Source: CAUZSH01 sp963582935 (GTDB taxonomy: Bacteria > Pseudomonadota > Gammaproteobacteria > Francisellales > Francisellaceae). Taken from it: a stretch of DNA of 31,159 nt. The DNA lies in contig CAUZSH010000015.1 of NCBI GenBank assembly GCA_963582935.1, forward strand, positions 1 through 31,159, written 5' to 3'. The translations under genes and the position numbers were made by a program. The notes beneath the pieces are model-generated. The model ran no database searches, had not been told where the DNA came from, and saw only the letters and a program-made list of their open reading frames with translations. Of the stretch, positions 7,716 through 16,467 are shown piece after piece. The number at the start of each line of letters is the position of its first letter. Within the stretch, counting starts at the first letter, position 1.

Positions 7716-7743
7716 TTGTAATGAAGCAATAAAAATGTATTCT
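7716..7743 (+). promoter_or_regulatory. Weak candidate promoter for gltBD
   Basis: TTGTAA (7716-7721) and TATTCT (7738-7743) are 16 bases apart, each matching consensus at 4 of 6 positions. The leader to the gltB ATG would be about 65 bases. The region is so AT-rich that other pairs are possible. Confidence 0.3.
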
Positions 7744-7815
7744 TAATAGAGGCTTAATTTATATATTGATGTGGTTTGATAGCCATCACTACATTTATAA
7801 TTTCTAGGGTTTTTT

Positions 7816-10800
7816 ATGAAAATAGCAGATTTGATTAAAGGTGGGCTATATCAGCCTGAGTTTGAAAAAGAAAATTGTGGCTTTGGAATGATTGCAAATT
7901 TAGAGCAAACGCCGAGTCATAAGTTATTACAAACTTCTATTGTTGCACTTGCAAGGCTGTCTCACCGGGGAGCACGTTCTGCAGATGGTTTGTCAGGTGA
8001 TGGTTGTGGGTTGCTGTTTTCCATGCCTATTGATTTTTTTAAAGCCGTTGCAGATATGCAAGGTATTCAATTAGATGAAGGCTTCGCTGTTGGAAATATT
8101 TTTTTAAGTAATGATCCGGCGACACAATTGGCCACAAAATCCTGTATGGCAGAGATGCTTGCAGAATTTGATTTAACCATGGCTGGCTGGCGTGAATTAC
8201 CTCTAAATCACACTTGTTTAGGTGACCTGGCAGCAGCCTGTTGCCCGATGATTGAGCAAGTTTTTGTGAACAAGCCCTTAGAAATGCCAGCAGATGAATT
8301 TGAACGTTTGCTTTTTGTTGCCCGTAAAAAATGTGAGCGTGCTTTGCAACATGACAAGGCTTTTTATGTTGTGTCTTTGTCCTCTAAAGTCATTGGCTAC
8401 AAAGGGTTAGTGGTTCCAGAGCATTTGGGTGATTTTTATCTAGACCTGTGTGATGATCGTGTTAAAACCACCTTATGTTTGTTTCATCAACGTTTCTCAA
8501 CAAATACGTTGCCAGAATGGCGCTTAGCACAACCTTTTCGATTTCTTGCGCATAATGGTGAAATAAATACAGTTAAAGGTAATCGAAATTGGGCGAATGC
8601 AAAGAATGAGCGACTATGTTCAGAGAAGTTATTGCCTTATGCGGATAGTATTATGCCAGTTGTATCCGACACAGATTCAGATTCCTGTAGCTTGGATAAC
8701 GTTTTAGAGTTATTGCATTTGAATGGCATGGAACTATTCAGAGCGATGCGGATTATGATTCCACCTGCATGGCAAAATGCGGAAAATATGGATCCTGATC
8801 TGAAGGCATTTTATGAATACCATGCCATGCACATGGGGGCATGGGATGGACCTGCAGGCGTGGTGACCACTGATGGACGTTATGGAGTTTGTGCGCTAGA
8901 CCGTAATGGCTTAAGACCAGCAAGGTGGGTGACAACCATTGATGGGAATATTACCTTAGCGTCTGAAATAGGGGTGTATGATTATTTGCCAGAAGAGGTC
9001 TTGGCAAAGGGGCGTTTAGGCCCTGGAGAAATATTGGTTATTGATACGGATAGAGGGCGTATCATGGATAACAATTATATCAATAGCCTTTTAAAGTCGC
9101 GTAAACCTTATAAAAAATGGTTGCAGGCAAATAGATCTTATTTCCAAAGTAAGCTCACAGATGATAATGCAGTGCAAAAGATATTTGATCGAAAAATGCT
9201 CAAATGTTATCAAAAAACCTTTGGGTTGAGTTATGAAGAGCAAGAAATGGTGCTCAAACATTTAGCACAAAATGCAATGGAAGCGACAGGCTCCATGGGG
9301 GATGATACACCTATGGCGGTATTATCTCAAAAAGAACGCTCACTATATGATTATTTCAGACAACAATTTGCGCAAGTCACCAATCCCGCGATAGACCCTA
9401 TTCGTGAAAAAATTGTCATGTCATTAAAAACCTATATTGGGCAGCTTGGCAATATTTTTGATGAAGATGAAACGTTATCAAAGCGGATTGTTTTAGAAAC
9501 GCCAATTTTGACAGAACCAAAATTTCAAGAGTTGCTAAGGCTTGACCAAACGGATTATCCTGCTTGTGAAATTTCATTAAATTATGATCGAGGAATTGAT
9601 CTGAAAACAGCGTTGGCAGATATTGTTAAAAAAGTGGTGGCAGAGGTGCAATCAGGCACGATTATCGTTGTGATTAATGATGAGAATATTTCAGCAACGA
9701 CTTATCCCGTTCATGCGCTGATGGCGACAGGGGCGATTCACCATGCATTGACGAAGGCAAACCTACGGTGTTATGTGAATATTATTGTTAAAACAGCGAC
9801 AGCTCGTGACTCTCACCAAATGGCAACTCTGTTAGGGTTTGGCGCTACCGCTATTTTCCCTTATCTCTCTTTTCAAATGATTGCACGGATGTCGGAAGAC
9901 TGCGCGTTCCAGAATAGATCCATTGAAAATTCAGCACGGTATTATGGACGAGGGCTTCGGAAAGGTTTATATAAAATCATGTCAAAAATGGGCATTTCAA
10001 CCATGACCAGTTACCGTGGGGCGCAGCTTTTTGAAGTGCTTGGGCTTGCGAATGAAGTGGTTGATTTGTGTTTTTGTGGGTCGGTTAACCGTTTGCAAGG
10101 TGCGAGCTTTGAGGTGTTACATCGTGAGCAGTGCTCTTTGGTAGATAAAGCCTTTAAAATTCAGGTGCCAATAGATAATGGAGGCAAATATAAGTTTGTT
10201 TTTGGAGGTGAATATCACGCCTTTAACCCAGAGGTGGTGACTTATTTACAACGAGCCATTACATCTGGTCGTTATGAAGATTATATTCAATATAAAAACC
10301 TTGTGAATAACCGTCCTATTGCGATGTTGCGAGATATGTTGGCATTGAGCTCGGATAAAAAAATAGCGCTTTCAGAGGTAGAGCCGATTGAGAACATTGT
10401 TCAGAGATTTGATGGCGCAGGCATGTCACTGGGCGCGCTTTCGCCTGAAGCACACGAAGCTTTTGCTATTGCCTTGAATCGGTTAGGTGGACGTTCAAAT
10501 TCGGGTGAAGGGGGTGAGGATAAGGCGCGTTATGGCACGGAAAAAAGATCCAAGATAAAACAAATTGCATCGGGTCGGTTTGGAGTGACACCCGAATACT
10601 TGATGAGTGCCGAGGTCATCCAAATTAAAGTCGCTCAAGGCGCTAAACCTGGTGAGGGTGGACAGTTGCCGGGGCATAAAGTCACAGAATTGATAGCAAA
10701 GCTCCGTTATGCAACGGTGGGTGTGTCTTTGATTTCACCGCCACCACATCATGATATTTATTCTATTGAGGATTTAGCGCAGTTAATTTATGACTTGAAA

Positions 10801-12282
10801 CAAGTTAATTCTGCAGCATTGGTCTCAGTAAAGCTCGTTTCTGAGGCAGGAGTAGGCACCATTGCCGCAGGGGTTGCGAAAGCCTTTGCCGATTTGATTA
10901 CTATTTCAGGAAATGACGGTGGAACGGGTGCAAGTCCGCTTACGTCTATCGTTTATGCGGGTACGCCTTGGGAGATGGGGCTGTCTGAGACACAACAAAT
11001 ACTCTGTGCAAATGGATTAAGGACAAGGATCAGGCTGCAAGTTGATGGTGGATTGAAGACCGGCTTAGATGTGGTGAAAGGTGCTATTTTAGGCGCTGAA
11101 TCCTTCGGGTTTGGGACCGCACCGATGATTGCATTGGGCTGTAAGTTTCTACGGGTTTGTCATTTGAATAATTGCGCCACAGGTATTGCAACGCAAGATG
11201 AAGTTCTACGAGAGAAGCATTTTCATGGTGAGGTTGAAAAGTTGATGCATTACTTCAAGTTTGTGGCGGAGGAAGTGCGTGAAATTATGGCAGATCTTGG
11301 TGTGAAAAATCTAGTGGATTTGATCGGGCGTATGGATCTGCTTACGTTACTAGAAGGTGAGACAGAAAAACAAAAGGGTTTGGATTTGTCACCGATTATT
11401 GCACCATTAACGATTCCTGATGGCTCAAAGCCTTATTGCACCATTGAGTATAATCGACCTTTTGGGTCTCGTATATTGTCGGATAAAATTTTCACGGATG
11501 CCAAACGCGCGATTGCCACGAAACAAGGGGGTATTTTTCATTATGATATTTCCAATATTGATCGATCTATTGGTGCAGGGCTGTCAGGTGAAATTGCAAA
11601 AACACATGGTAATCAAGGGATGTCTGGTGCGCCCATTGTTTTGAATTTTACAGGGTCAGCAGGGCAAAGCTTTGGCGTGTTTAATGCGGGTGGTCTGCAC
11701 TTGAATCTTGAAGGCGACGCCAATGATTACGTGGGTAAAGGCATGGCCGGTGGGCGTATTAGGATTAAATCTGGATCACAAGTACAATTTGCCTCGCAAG
11801 AAGCTTCTATTATTGGCAATACCTGTTTGTATGGGGCGACTGGTGGGCTGCTTTATGCCGCGGGGAAGGCGGGAGAAAGATTTGCCGTGCGGAACTCGGG
11901 AGCCATAACCATTGTCGAGGGTGTCGGCGACCACTGTTGTGAATATATGACTGGTGGTGTGGTGGTGATTCTCGGTGAAACAGGCGTGAATTTTGGTGCG
12001 GGCATGACGGGCGGTGTGGCGTATACGTTAGATGTAAATAATCGTTTTGTCGATCGTTATAATCATGAGCTGGTTAATATTTACCGTATGCAAACAGAAC
12101 ATATGAGTACTCACAGAACGGCTTTATACAGCATGTTAGTGGATTACGTGAAGCATACAAATAGTTTGTGGGGGAAAGAAATTTTAGATAATTTTGAAGA
12201 TTATATCGGTAAATTTTGGCTTGTCATGCCCATTAATGAGGGCGAGGAAATGACATTTGAAAATGTCAGTGAAATTGCATAG
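7816..12282 (+). CDS. gltB: Glutamate synthase (NADPH) large subunit GltB
   Basis: The large subunit converts 2-oxoglutarate and glutamine to two glutamates. The 1488 residues fit the family. An N-terminal class II amidotransferase domain (about 21-420) begins at Cys21 in ENCGFGMIAN. The first 20 residues are a short propeptide that must be removed to free the catalytic Cys. Then come the central domain, the FMN-binding synthase domain (about 790-1190, with GAKPGEGGQLPG and SGNDGGTGASPL), 3Fe-4S ligands Cys1109, Cys1115 and Cys1120 (CKFLRVCHLNNC), and the GXGXG beta-helix at the C-terminus. AGGG at 7806-7809 is the ribosome site. gltD follows after 11 bases. Confidence 0.98.
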   Translation: MKIADLIKGGLYQPEFEKENCGFGMIANLEQTPSHKLLQTSIVALARLSHRGARSADGLSGDGCGLLFSMPIDFFKAVADMQGIQLDEGFAVGNIFLSNDPATQLATKSCMAEMLAEFDLTMAGWRELPLNHTCLGDLAAACCPMIEQVFVNKPLEMPADEFERLLFVARKKCERALQHDKAFYVVSLSSKVIGYKGLVVPEHLGDFYLDLCDDRVKTTLCLFHQRFSTNTLPEWRLAQPFRFLAHNGEINTVKGNRNWANAKNERLCSEKLLPYADSIMPVVSDTDSDSCSLDNVLELLHLNGMELFRAMRIMIPPAWQNAENMDPDLKAFYEYHAMHMGAWDGPAGVVTTDGRYGVCALDRNGLRPARWVTTIDGNITLASEIGVYDYLPEEVLAKGRLGPGEILVIDTDRGRIMDNNYINSLLKSRKPYKKWLQANRSYFQSKLTDDNAVQKIFDRKMLKCYQKTFGLSYEEQEMVLKHLAQNAMEATGSMGDDTPMAVLSQKERSLYDYFRQQFAQVTNPAIDPIREKIVMSLKTYIGQLGNIFDEDETLSKRIVLETPILTEPKFQELLRLDQTDYPACEISLNYDRGIDLKTALADIVKKVVAEVQSGTIIVVINDENISATTYPVHALMATGAIHHALTKANLRCYVNIIVKTATARDSHQMATLLGFGATAIFPYLSFQMIARMSEDCAFQNRSIENSARYYGRGLRKGLYKIMSKMGISTMTSYRGAQLFEVLGLANEVVDLCFCGSVNRLQGASFEVLHREQCSLVDKAFKIQVPIDNGGKYKFVFGGEYHAFNPEVVTYLQRAITSGRYEDYIQYKNLVNNRPIAMLRDMLALSSDKKIALSEVEPIENIVQRFDGAGMSLGALSPEAHEAFAIALNRLGGRSNSGEGGEDKARYGTEKRSKIKQIASGRFGVTPEYLMSAEVIQIKVAQGAKPGEGGQLPGHKVTELIAKLRYATVGVSLISPPPHHDIYSIEDLAQLIYDLKQVNSAALVSVKLVSEAGVGTIAAGVAKAFADLITISGNDGGTGASPLTSIVYAGTPWEMGLSETQQILCANGLRTRIRLQVDGGLKTGLDVVKGAILGAESFGFGTAPMIALGCKFLRVCHLNNCATGIATQDEVLREKHFHGEVEKLMHYFKFVAEEVREIMADLGVKNLVDLIGRMDLLTLLEGETEKQKGLDLSPIIAPLTIPDGSKPYCTIEYNRPFGSRILSDKIFTDAKRAIATKQGGIFHYDISNIDRSIGAGLSGEIAKTHGNQGMSGAPIVLNFTGSAGQSFGVFNAGGLHLNLEGDANDYVGKGMAGGRIRIKSGSQVQFASQEASIIGNTCLYGATGGLLYAAGKAGERFAVRNSGAITIVEGVGDHCCEYMTGGVVVILGETGVNFGAGMTGGVAYTLDVNNRFVDRYNHELVNIYRMQTEHMSTHRTALYSMLVDYVKHTNSLWGKEILDNFEDYIGKFWLVMPINEGEEMTFENVSEIA

Positions 12283-12293
12283 GGGATAGAGCG

Positions 12294-13706
12294 ATGACAA
12301 AAAAGAATTTTGAGTTTTTAGAAGTCCCAAGGCAAGGCCCTAGTAAACGTTGGGCACCAGATAGAATTGAAGACTTTGCTGAGATATATGGTGACTATGC
12401 ATTGAATGAAGCTAAGCTACAGGCGAGTCGTTGCATTGATTGCGGAACACCCTATTGTGAGTTTAAATGCCCTGTGCATAATTATATTCCTCAGTGGTTG
12501 AAGCTTTTACAGGAGGGGCGTTTATTTGAAGCGGCAGAGTTGTCACACCAAACGAATAGCTTGCCTGAAATTTGTGGTCGAGTTTGCCCACAAGATCGGC
12601 TTTGCGAAGGCGTTTGCACCATTAATGACGAATTTGGGGCGGTCAGTATTGGCTCCATTGAAAAATATATTACCGACCAAGCTTTTAAAGCGGGGTGGCG
12701 TCCAGATATTTCAGGGGTCAAACCCACTGGAAAGAAAGTGGCGATTATTGGCGCGGGTCCTGCCGGTCTTGCTTGTGCTGATATTTTGGTGAGAAATGGT
12801 GTGAAAGCCATTGTTTATGATAAACACCCTGAAATTGGTGGGTTGTTGAGTTTTGGGATTCCATCCTTTAAACTCGAAAAGTCTGTGGTCGTAAAAAGGC
12901 GTGAGATTTTAGAAGGGATGGGGGTGGAATTCGTTTTAAATACGGAGATTAATTCTGAAGAAGCCTTTCAAAATATTATGGATGGTCATGATGCAGTATT
13001 CTTGGGAATGGGGGCTTATACGCAAATCAAAGCGAATATCCCGGGTGAAAATCTTGAAGGTGTGGATCAAGCATTGGATTACCTGATTAATAATAATCAA
13101 TACCATTTAAATCAAATCACAGAAAAATCATGGCAAAATATGTTTTTCAAACGCGTGGTGGTGCTTGGGGGTGGTGATACCGCAATGGATTGTAATCGTA
13201 CTGCAGTGAGACAGGATGCCTCCAGTGTGTATTGTGCTTATCGTCGGGATGAAGCAAATGTGCCAGGCTCACATAAAGAGGTCCGCAATGCTAAAGAAGA
13301 AGGCGTGAAATTTTTATGGAATTATCAGCCACTTGAAATTATTGGTGATGATCAGGGCAAAGTGGAAGGGATTCGATTAGTCAAAACAAAATTAGGTGAA
13401 CCAGATGCAAATGGTCGCCGTCGTCCAGAGGTGATTGCAGAATCGGAGCAGGTGATTCCTGCGGATAATGTTATTATTGCTTTTGGTTTTCGCCCAAGCC
13501 CTGAAAATTGGTTTCAACATCATTGTATAGACTGTAAAGAAGATGGTTTGGTAGATGTGACTTCATCGGCGAAGTTTGTATTTCAAACGAGCAATGAAAA
13601 GGTTTTTGCTGGTGGAGATATGGTGCGAGGCTCTGATTTGGTGGTCACGGCGGTTTTTGAAGGGCGTAGTGGCGCACATGGGATTATTAAATATTTAGAG
13701 GTATAG
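12294..13706 (+). CDS. gltD: Glutamate synthase (NADPH) small subunit GltD
   Basis: This flavoprotein passes electrons from NADPH to GltB. The 470 residues start with a 4Fe-4S-binding domain with Cys47, 50, 55, 59 and Cys94, 98, 104, 108 (CIDCGTPYCEFKC, CGRVCPQDRLCEGVC). The FAD-binding GAGPAG is at 153-158 and the NADPH-binding GGGDTAMD at 292-299. The C-terminal VFAGGDMVRG is the usual second FAD contact. GGGATAGAG lies before the ATG, and the gene shares a transcript with gltB. Together with amt in the same window, this gives uptake and half of the GS-GOGAT route. No glnA is present. Confidence 0.97.
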   Translation: MTKKNFEFLEVPRQGPSKRWAPDRIEDFAEIYGDYALNEAKLQASRCIDCGTPYCEFKCPVHNYIPQWLKLLQEGRLFEAAELSHQTNSLPEICGRVCPQDRLCEGVCTINDEFGAVSIGSIEKYITDQAFKAGWRPDISGVKPTGKKVAIIGAGPAGLACADILVRNGVKAIVYDKHPEIGGLLSFGIPSFKLEKSVVVKRREILEGMGVEFVLNTEINSEEAFQNIMDGHDAVFLGMGAYTQIKANIPGENLEGVDQALDYLINNNQYHLNQITEKSWQNMFFKRVVVLGGGDTAMDCNRTAVRQDASSVYCAYRRDEANVPGSHKEVRNAKEEGVKFLWNYQPLEIIGDDQGKVEGIRLVKTKLGEPDANGRRRPEVIAESEQVIPADNVIIAFGFRPSPENWFQHHCIDCKEDGLVDVTSSAKFVFQTSNEKVFAGGDMVRGSDLVVTAVFEGRSGAHGIIKYLEV

Positions 13707-13727
13707 TTATTCCTCAAAACCTAGAAA

Positions 13728-13756
13728 TTTACAGGCGTTTATGCTTTAATGAGAAT
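13728..13756 (+). promoter_or_regulatory. Promoter of the flavodoxin-like gene, overlapping a Fur-box-like site
   Basis: TTTACA (13728-13733, 5 of 6) and GAGAAT (13751-13756, 4 of 6) are 17 bases apart. The -10 lies inside the Fur-box-like sequence, so repressor binding would block polymerase. Confidence 0.4.
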
Positions 13757-13766
13757 GATTCTTAAT
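13748..13766. promoter_or_regulatory. Fur-box-like operator
   Basis: AATGAGAATGATTCTTAAT differs at two bases from the symmetric version AATGAGAATGATTCTCATT and contains the GAGAATGATTCT core common in Fur sites. It lies 24 bases before the GTG start at 13790, so iron-responsive repression is the natural reading. No binding data are available. Confidence 0.55.
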
Positions 13767-13789
13767 AATCTTTAAAAGGACATGTTTTT

Positions 13790-14350
13790 GTGTTAAAAGT
13801 TGCCATTGTCTATTTTAGTGGTTTTGGACATACCAAAAAAATTGCGGAGCATGTACAAATTGGCGTTTGTGAAATCATCAAAAATGGTGCCGATTTATTT
13901 GATGTGACAACTCTGGAAGATGTAAGCGTTTTGAACCAGTATGGCGCCATTATTTTTGGTGCGCCAACCTATATGGGTTCGGTACCTTATCAATTTAAAA
14001 GATTTATGGATGGCACCTCTAAAATTTGGATGGAGCAAGGCTGGGTTGATAAAATTGCGGCAGGTTTTACAAATTCCTATGCCGTAAGTGGCGGTAAAAC
14101 AGGCGTGTTAATGCAGATGTTTAGCTTTGCCGCTCAGCATGGGATGTTGTGGTTGCCACTAGGCTTGAAGCAGTGCAATGACGATATTTCACACAACAAT
14201 CCTAATGCGATTAATCGTTTGGGGTCCTCTCTCGGGTTTATGGCGCAGTCTGAAAATGATACGCCAGAGGTGACACCACCTGCGGGTGATAAACGCACAG
14301 CAGAATTGTTTGGTGAAAGAATTGCAAAGACCTTATTAAGAATGGGATGA
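13790..14350 (+). CDS. Flavodoxin-fold NAD(P)H oxidoreductase, WrbA-like
   Basis: A 186-residue FMN-binding protein. The phosphate loop is SGFGHT (10-15) and the second FMN loop is GAPTYMGSV (57-65). The stretch WVDKIAAGFTNSYAVSGGKTG is typical of the NADPH-dependent FMN reductase / WrbA family. A role in two-electron quinone or other redox protection is the family expectation. The start is GTG at 13790 with AAGGA nine bases upstream, because the nearer ATG runs into a stop after four codons. The Fur-box-like operator suggests induction when iron is scarce, as with flavodoxins that replace ferredoxins. It ends four bases from the convergent 14355-15104 gene. Confidence 0.82.
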   Translation: MLKVAIVYFSGFGHTKKIAEHVQIGVCEIIKNGADLFDVTTLEDVSVLNQYGAIIFGAPTYMGSVPYQFKRFMDGTSKIWMEQGWVDKIAAGFTNSYAVSGGKTGVLMQMFSFAAQHGMLWLPLGLKQCNDDISHNNPNAINRLGSSLGFMAQSENDTPEVTPPAGDKRTAELFGERIAKTLLRMG

Positions 14351-14354
14351 TATT

Positions 14355-15104
14355 TTAATTTTGTGCATCCGCATCGGAGTCTATTTTAAAATCTTTTTGA
14401 TGCGTGATAAATTTATTTCCTGCAATCACTTTGCTTTCAGAAATAGCAGAGATGGCGCCCACATCTAGTTCTTTGTTGATTTGCGCAATGATAAACGCGC
14501 CTTCCTTGTTTTGGATGATTACCCCATAAGGTGCTACGGAGTAAATTCGATACTTATCTGTTTCAGTTAGGTTCGCTCCAGCACTGCCTGCTGCAAGTTT
14601 ATTGGCGGAGTCATTAATGACTTGATAATCTTTTTTGAGATTTGATATTAGCTCATCAAGATCTTTTTCTTGTTTGGATAAGCGAGAGTGAATGGAAGCA
14701 TTTAGCCCTTTGAGTTGTTGATTGGCTAAAAGCGTATTGGATTTTATTTCGGCTTGTTGTTTGGTGAGTGACATCACATTGTCAACAAGATCAGTAGCCG
14801 TCAGTTTTTCATTCATGGTTCCAAGGGTTTGGGCGAGTTCTTGGATACGAGTGGCATTGTTTTCTTGGGAAACTTCAATGCTTGCAGCATATTTTTGGTT
14901 TTTACTTATTTGGTAAGCCTGATAAGATTGACCTAGATGGAGGCGACATATCATTAAAAAAACAATAATGAGCAAGCCAATACAGACAAAAATTGGGATT
15001 CTAATAGCGTTGACAATGGTTTTTTGCTCTTCGCTCAGAAGGGTCTTTGGCTTTTTTTCTTTCTTTACATTAGATTTTCTAGGCATTTTCGGAAATTTGA
15101 ACAC
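14355..15104 (-). CDS. Unidentified membrane-anchored coiled-coil protein
   Basis: I do not recognise a family. The 249 residues are a very basic N-terminus (residues 1-30, many Lys), one membrane segment at about 35-57 (IPIFVCIGLLIIVFLMI), a long polar helical region at about 70-170 that looks coiled-coil, and a small beta-rich C-terminal domain (about 183-245, IYSVAPYGVIIQ...). This suggests a type II membrane protein with its bulk in the periplasm. The C-terminal pattern loosely recalls periplasmic domains of pilus or conjugation proteins, but no such genes are nearby. The frame opens with GTG at 15104. The ATG at 15086 is an alternative, and neither has a clear ribosome site. Confidence 0.65.
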   Translation of the reverse strand: MFKFPKMPRKSNVKKEKKPKTLLSEEQKTIVNAIRIPIFVCIGLLIIVFLMICRLHLGQSYQAYQISKNQKYAASIEVSQENNATRIQELAQTLGTMNEKLTATDLVDNVMSLTKQQAEIKSNTLLANQQLKGLNASIHSRLSKQEKDLDELISNLKKDYQVINDSANKLAAGSAGANLTETDKYRIYSVAPYGVIIQNKEGAFIIAQINKELDVGAISAISESKVIAGNKFITHQKDFKIDSDADAQN

Positions 15105-15189
15105 AAAAATTTCTGCATAATTCAGTCATGTTGATAAAGAATAGGCAAAAAAAAAAAATTGTATATAAAAAAACACATCATTTTGCCTC

Positions 15190-15218
15190 TTAACGATTGG
15201 GTAATTATCGTATATACT
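15190..15218 (+). promoter_or_regulatory. sucCD promoter
   Basis: TTAACG (15190-15195) and TATACT (15213-15218) with 17-base spacing match consensus at 4 and 5 of 6 positions. Transcription would start near 15225, leaving a leader of about 77 bases that contains the hairpin at 15233-15260. The promoter is internal, so sucCD is not transcribed with sucAB from the usual large operon here. Confidence 0.6.
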
Positions 15219-15232
15219 ACCCCAGACATTTT

Positions 15233-15260
15233 AAATGCCTGTATTATTTTCAGGCAATTT
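15233..15260 (+). other. Hairpin in the sucCD leader
   Basis: TGCCTG (15236-15241) pairs with CAGGCA (15251-15256) across a nine-base loop, and flanking AAA/TTT can add to the stem. No T-run follows immediately, so it is not a terminator. It may stabilise the mRNA or bind a regulator. Confidence 0.4.
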
Positions 15261-15301
15261 AAGGTTGAATTTAAGTCAATCAACTAAGTGAGAAATCATA
15301 T

Positions 15302-16465
15302 ATGAACTTACATGAATATCAAGGAAAACAGCTTCTAGCTGAATACGGTTTGCCTGTTTCTAAGGGTATCGCTGTAGAAAGTGTTGAAGAAGCATTAGCT
15401 GCGGTAGATAAAATCGGTGGAGATGTTTGGGTGGTTAAGGCTCAGGTTCACGCAGGTGGACGTGGAAAAGCGGGCGGTGTGAAACTTCTTAAGTCTAAAG
15501 AAGATATCGCTAACTTTGTCAAAACCATGATGGGAACTCGTTTGGTGACCTACCAAACAGACGAAAATGGACAACCTGTAAGTAAAATCTTAATCGAACC
15601 TTGCACAGATATTGCAAATGAATTGTATTTAAGTGCAGTTGTGGATCGTGCTTCAAGACGTATTATTTTTATGGCGTCCACAGAAGGCGGTGTTGAAATT
15701 GAAACCGTTGCTGAAGAAACCCCTGAAAAAATATTTAAGGCAGTCATCGACCCAGTGGTTGGTGCGCAACCATATCAAGGTCGTGAACTTGCTTTTAAAC
15801 TTGGTCTTGAAGGGGTGCAAGTTAAGCAATTTGTTAAAACCTTTTTAGGTCTTGCAAAAATGTTTGAAGAAAAAGATCTTGAACTATTAGAAATTAATCC
15901 ATTAGTGATCACAGATGAAGGTAATCTTCACTGTCTAGATGCTAAAGTAGCGATTGACGGTAATGCACTTTACCGCCAACCAGCCCTCGCTGAAATGCGT
16001 GATTTATCTCAGGAAGATGAACGTGAAGCGCGTGCGGCTGAGTGGGAGCTTAATTATGTTGCACTGGATGGTGACATCGGCTGTATGGTCAATGGTGCGG
16101 GTCTTGCAATGGCAACGATGGATATTGTGAAGTTGCACGGTGGTAAACCTGCAAACTTTCTAGATGTAGGCGGAGGCGCTACTAAAGAGCGTGTTTCTGA
16201 AGCATTTAAAATCATTTTGTCTGATTCTGCAGTAAAAGGCGTTTTTGTCAATATCTTTGGTGGGATTGTACGTTGCGATATGATTGCAGAAGGTATTATT
16301 GCGGCAGTTGAAGAAGTTGGCGTTGAAGTACCGGTTGTAGTTCGCTTAGCAGGTACGAATGCAGAACAAGGTTCTGAAATATTAAAATCGAGTGATTTAA
16401 ATATTATTGCGGCGACTGGTTTTACAGACGGCGCTTTGAAAATTATTGAAGCAGTAAGAGGTTAA
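15302..16465 (+). CDS. sucC: Succinyl-CoA synthetase (ADP-forming) beta subunit SucC
   Basis: With SucD this TCA-cycle enzyme converts succinyl-CoA to succinate with ATP or GTP formation. The 387 residues are one short of the E. coli length. The N-terminal ATP-grasp domain starts MNLHEYQGKQLLAEYG and has VKAQVHAGGRGKAGGVK (about 45-61) for nucleotide binding. LLEINPLVITDEG (about 197-209) holds metal ligands, and the C-terminal ligase domain has VNIFGGIVRCDMIAEGI and a GTNAEQG loop. sucD begins two bases after the stop. The terminator at 17371-17396 closes the two-gene unit. Confidence 0.98.
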   Translation: MNLHEYQGKQLLAEYGLPVSKGIAVESVEEALAAVDKIGGDVWVVKAQVHAGGRGKAGGVKLLKSKEDIANFVKTMMGTRLVTYQTDENGQPVSKILIEPCTDIANELYLSAVVDRASRRIIFMASTEGGVEIETVAEETPEKIFKAVIDPVVGAQPYQGRELAFKLGLEGVQVKQFVKTFLGLAKMFEEKDLELLEINPLVITDEGNLHCLDAKVAIDGNALYRQPALAEMRDLSQEDEREARAAEWELNYVALDGDIGCMVNGAGLAMATMDIVKLHGGKPANFLDVGGGATKERVSEAFKIILSDSAVKGVFVNIFGGIVRCDMIAEGIIAAVEEVGVEVPVVVRLAGTNAEQGSEILKSSDLNIIAATGFTDGALKIIEAVRG

Positions 16466-16467
16466 TC

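Noticed and set aside
8753..8935. Minus-strand open frames inside gltB (also near 10495-10677) and plus-strand ones near 11420-11908
   Set aside because: They lie wholly within a confident 1488-codon gene, have no ribosome sites and no family features. They are reading-frame shadows.
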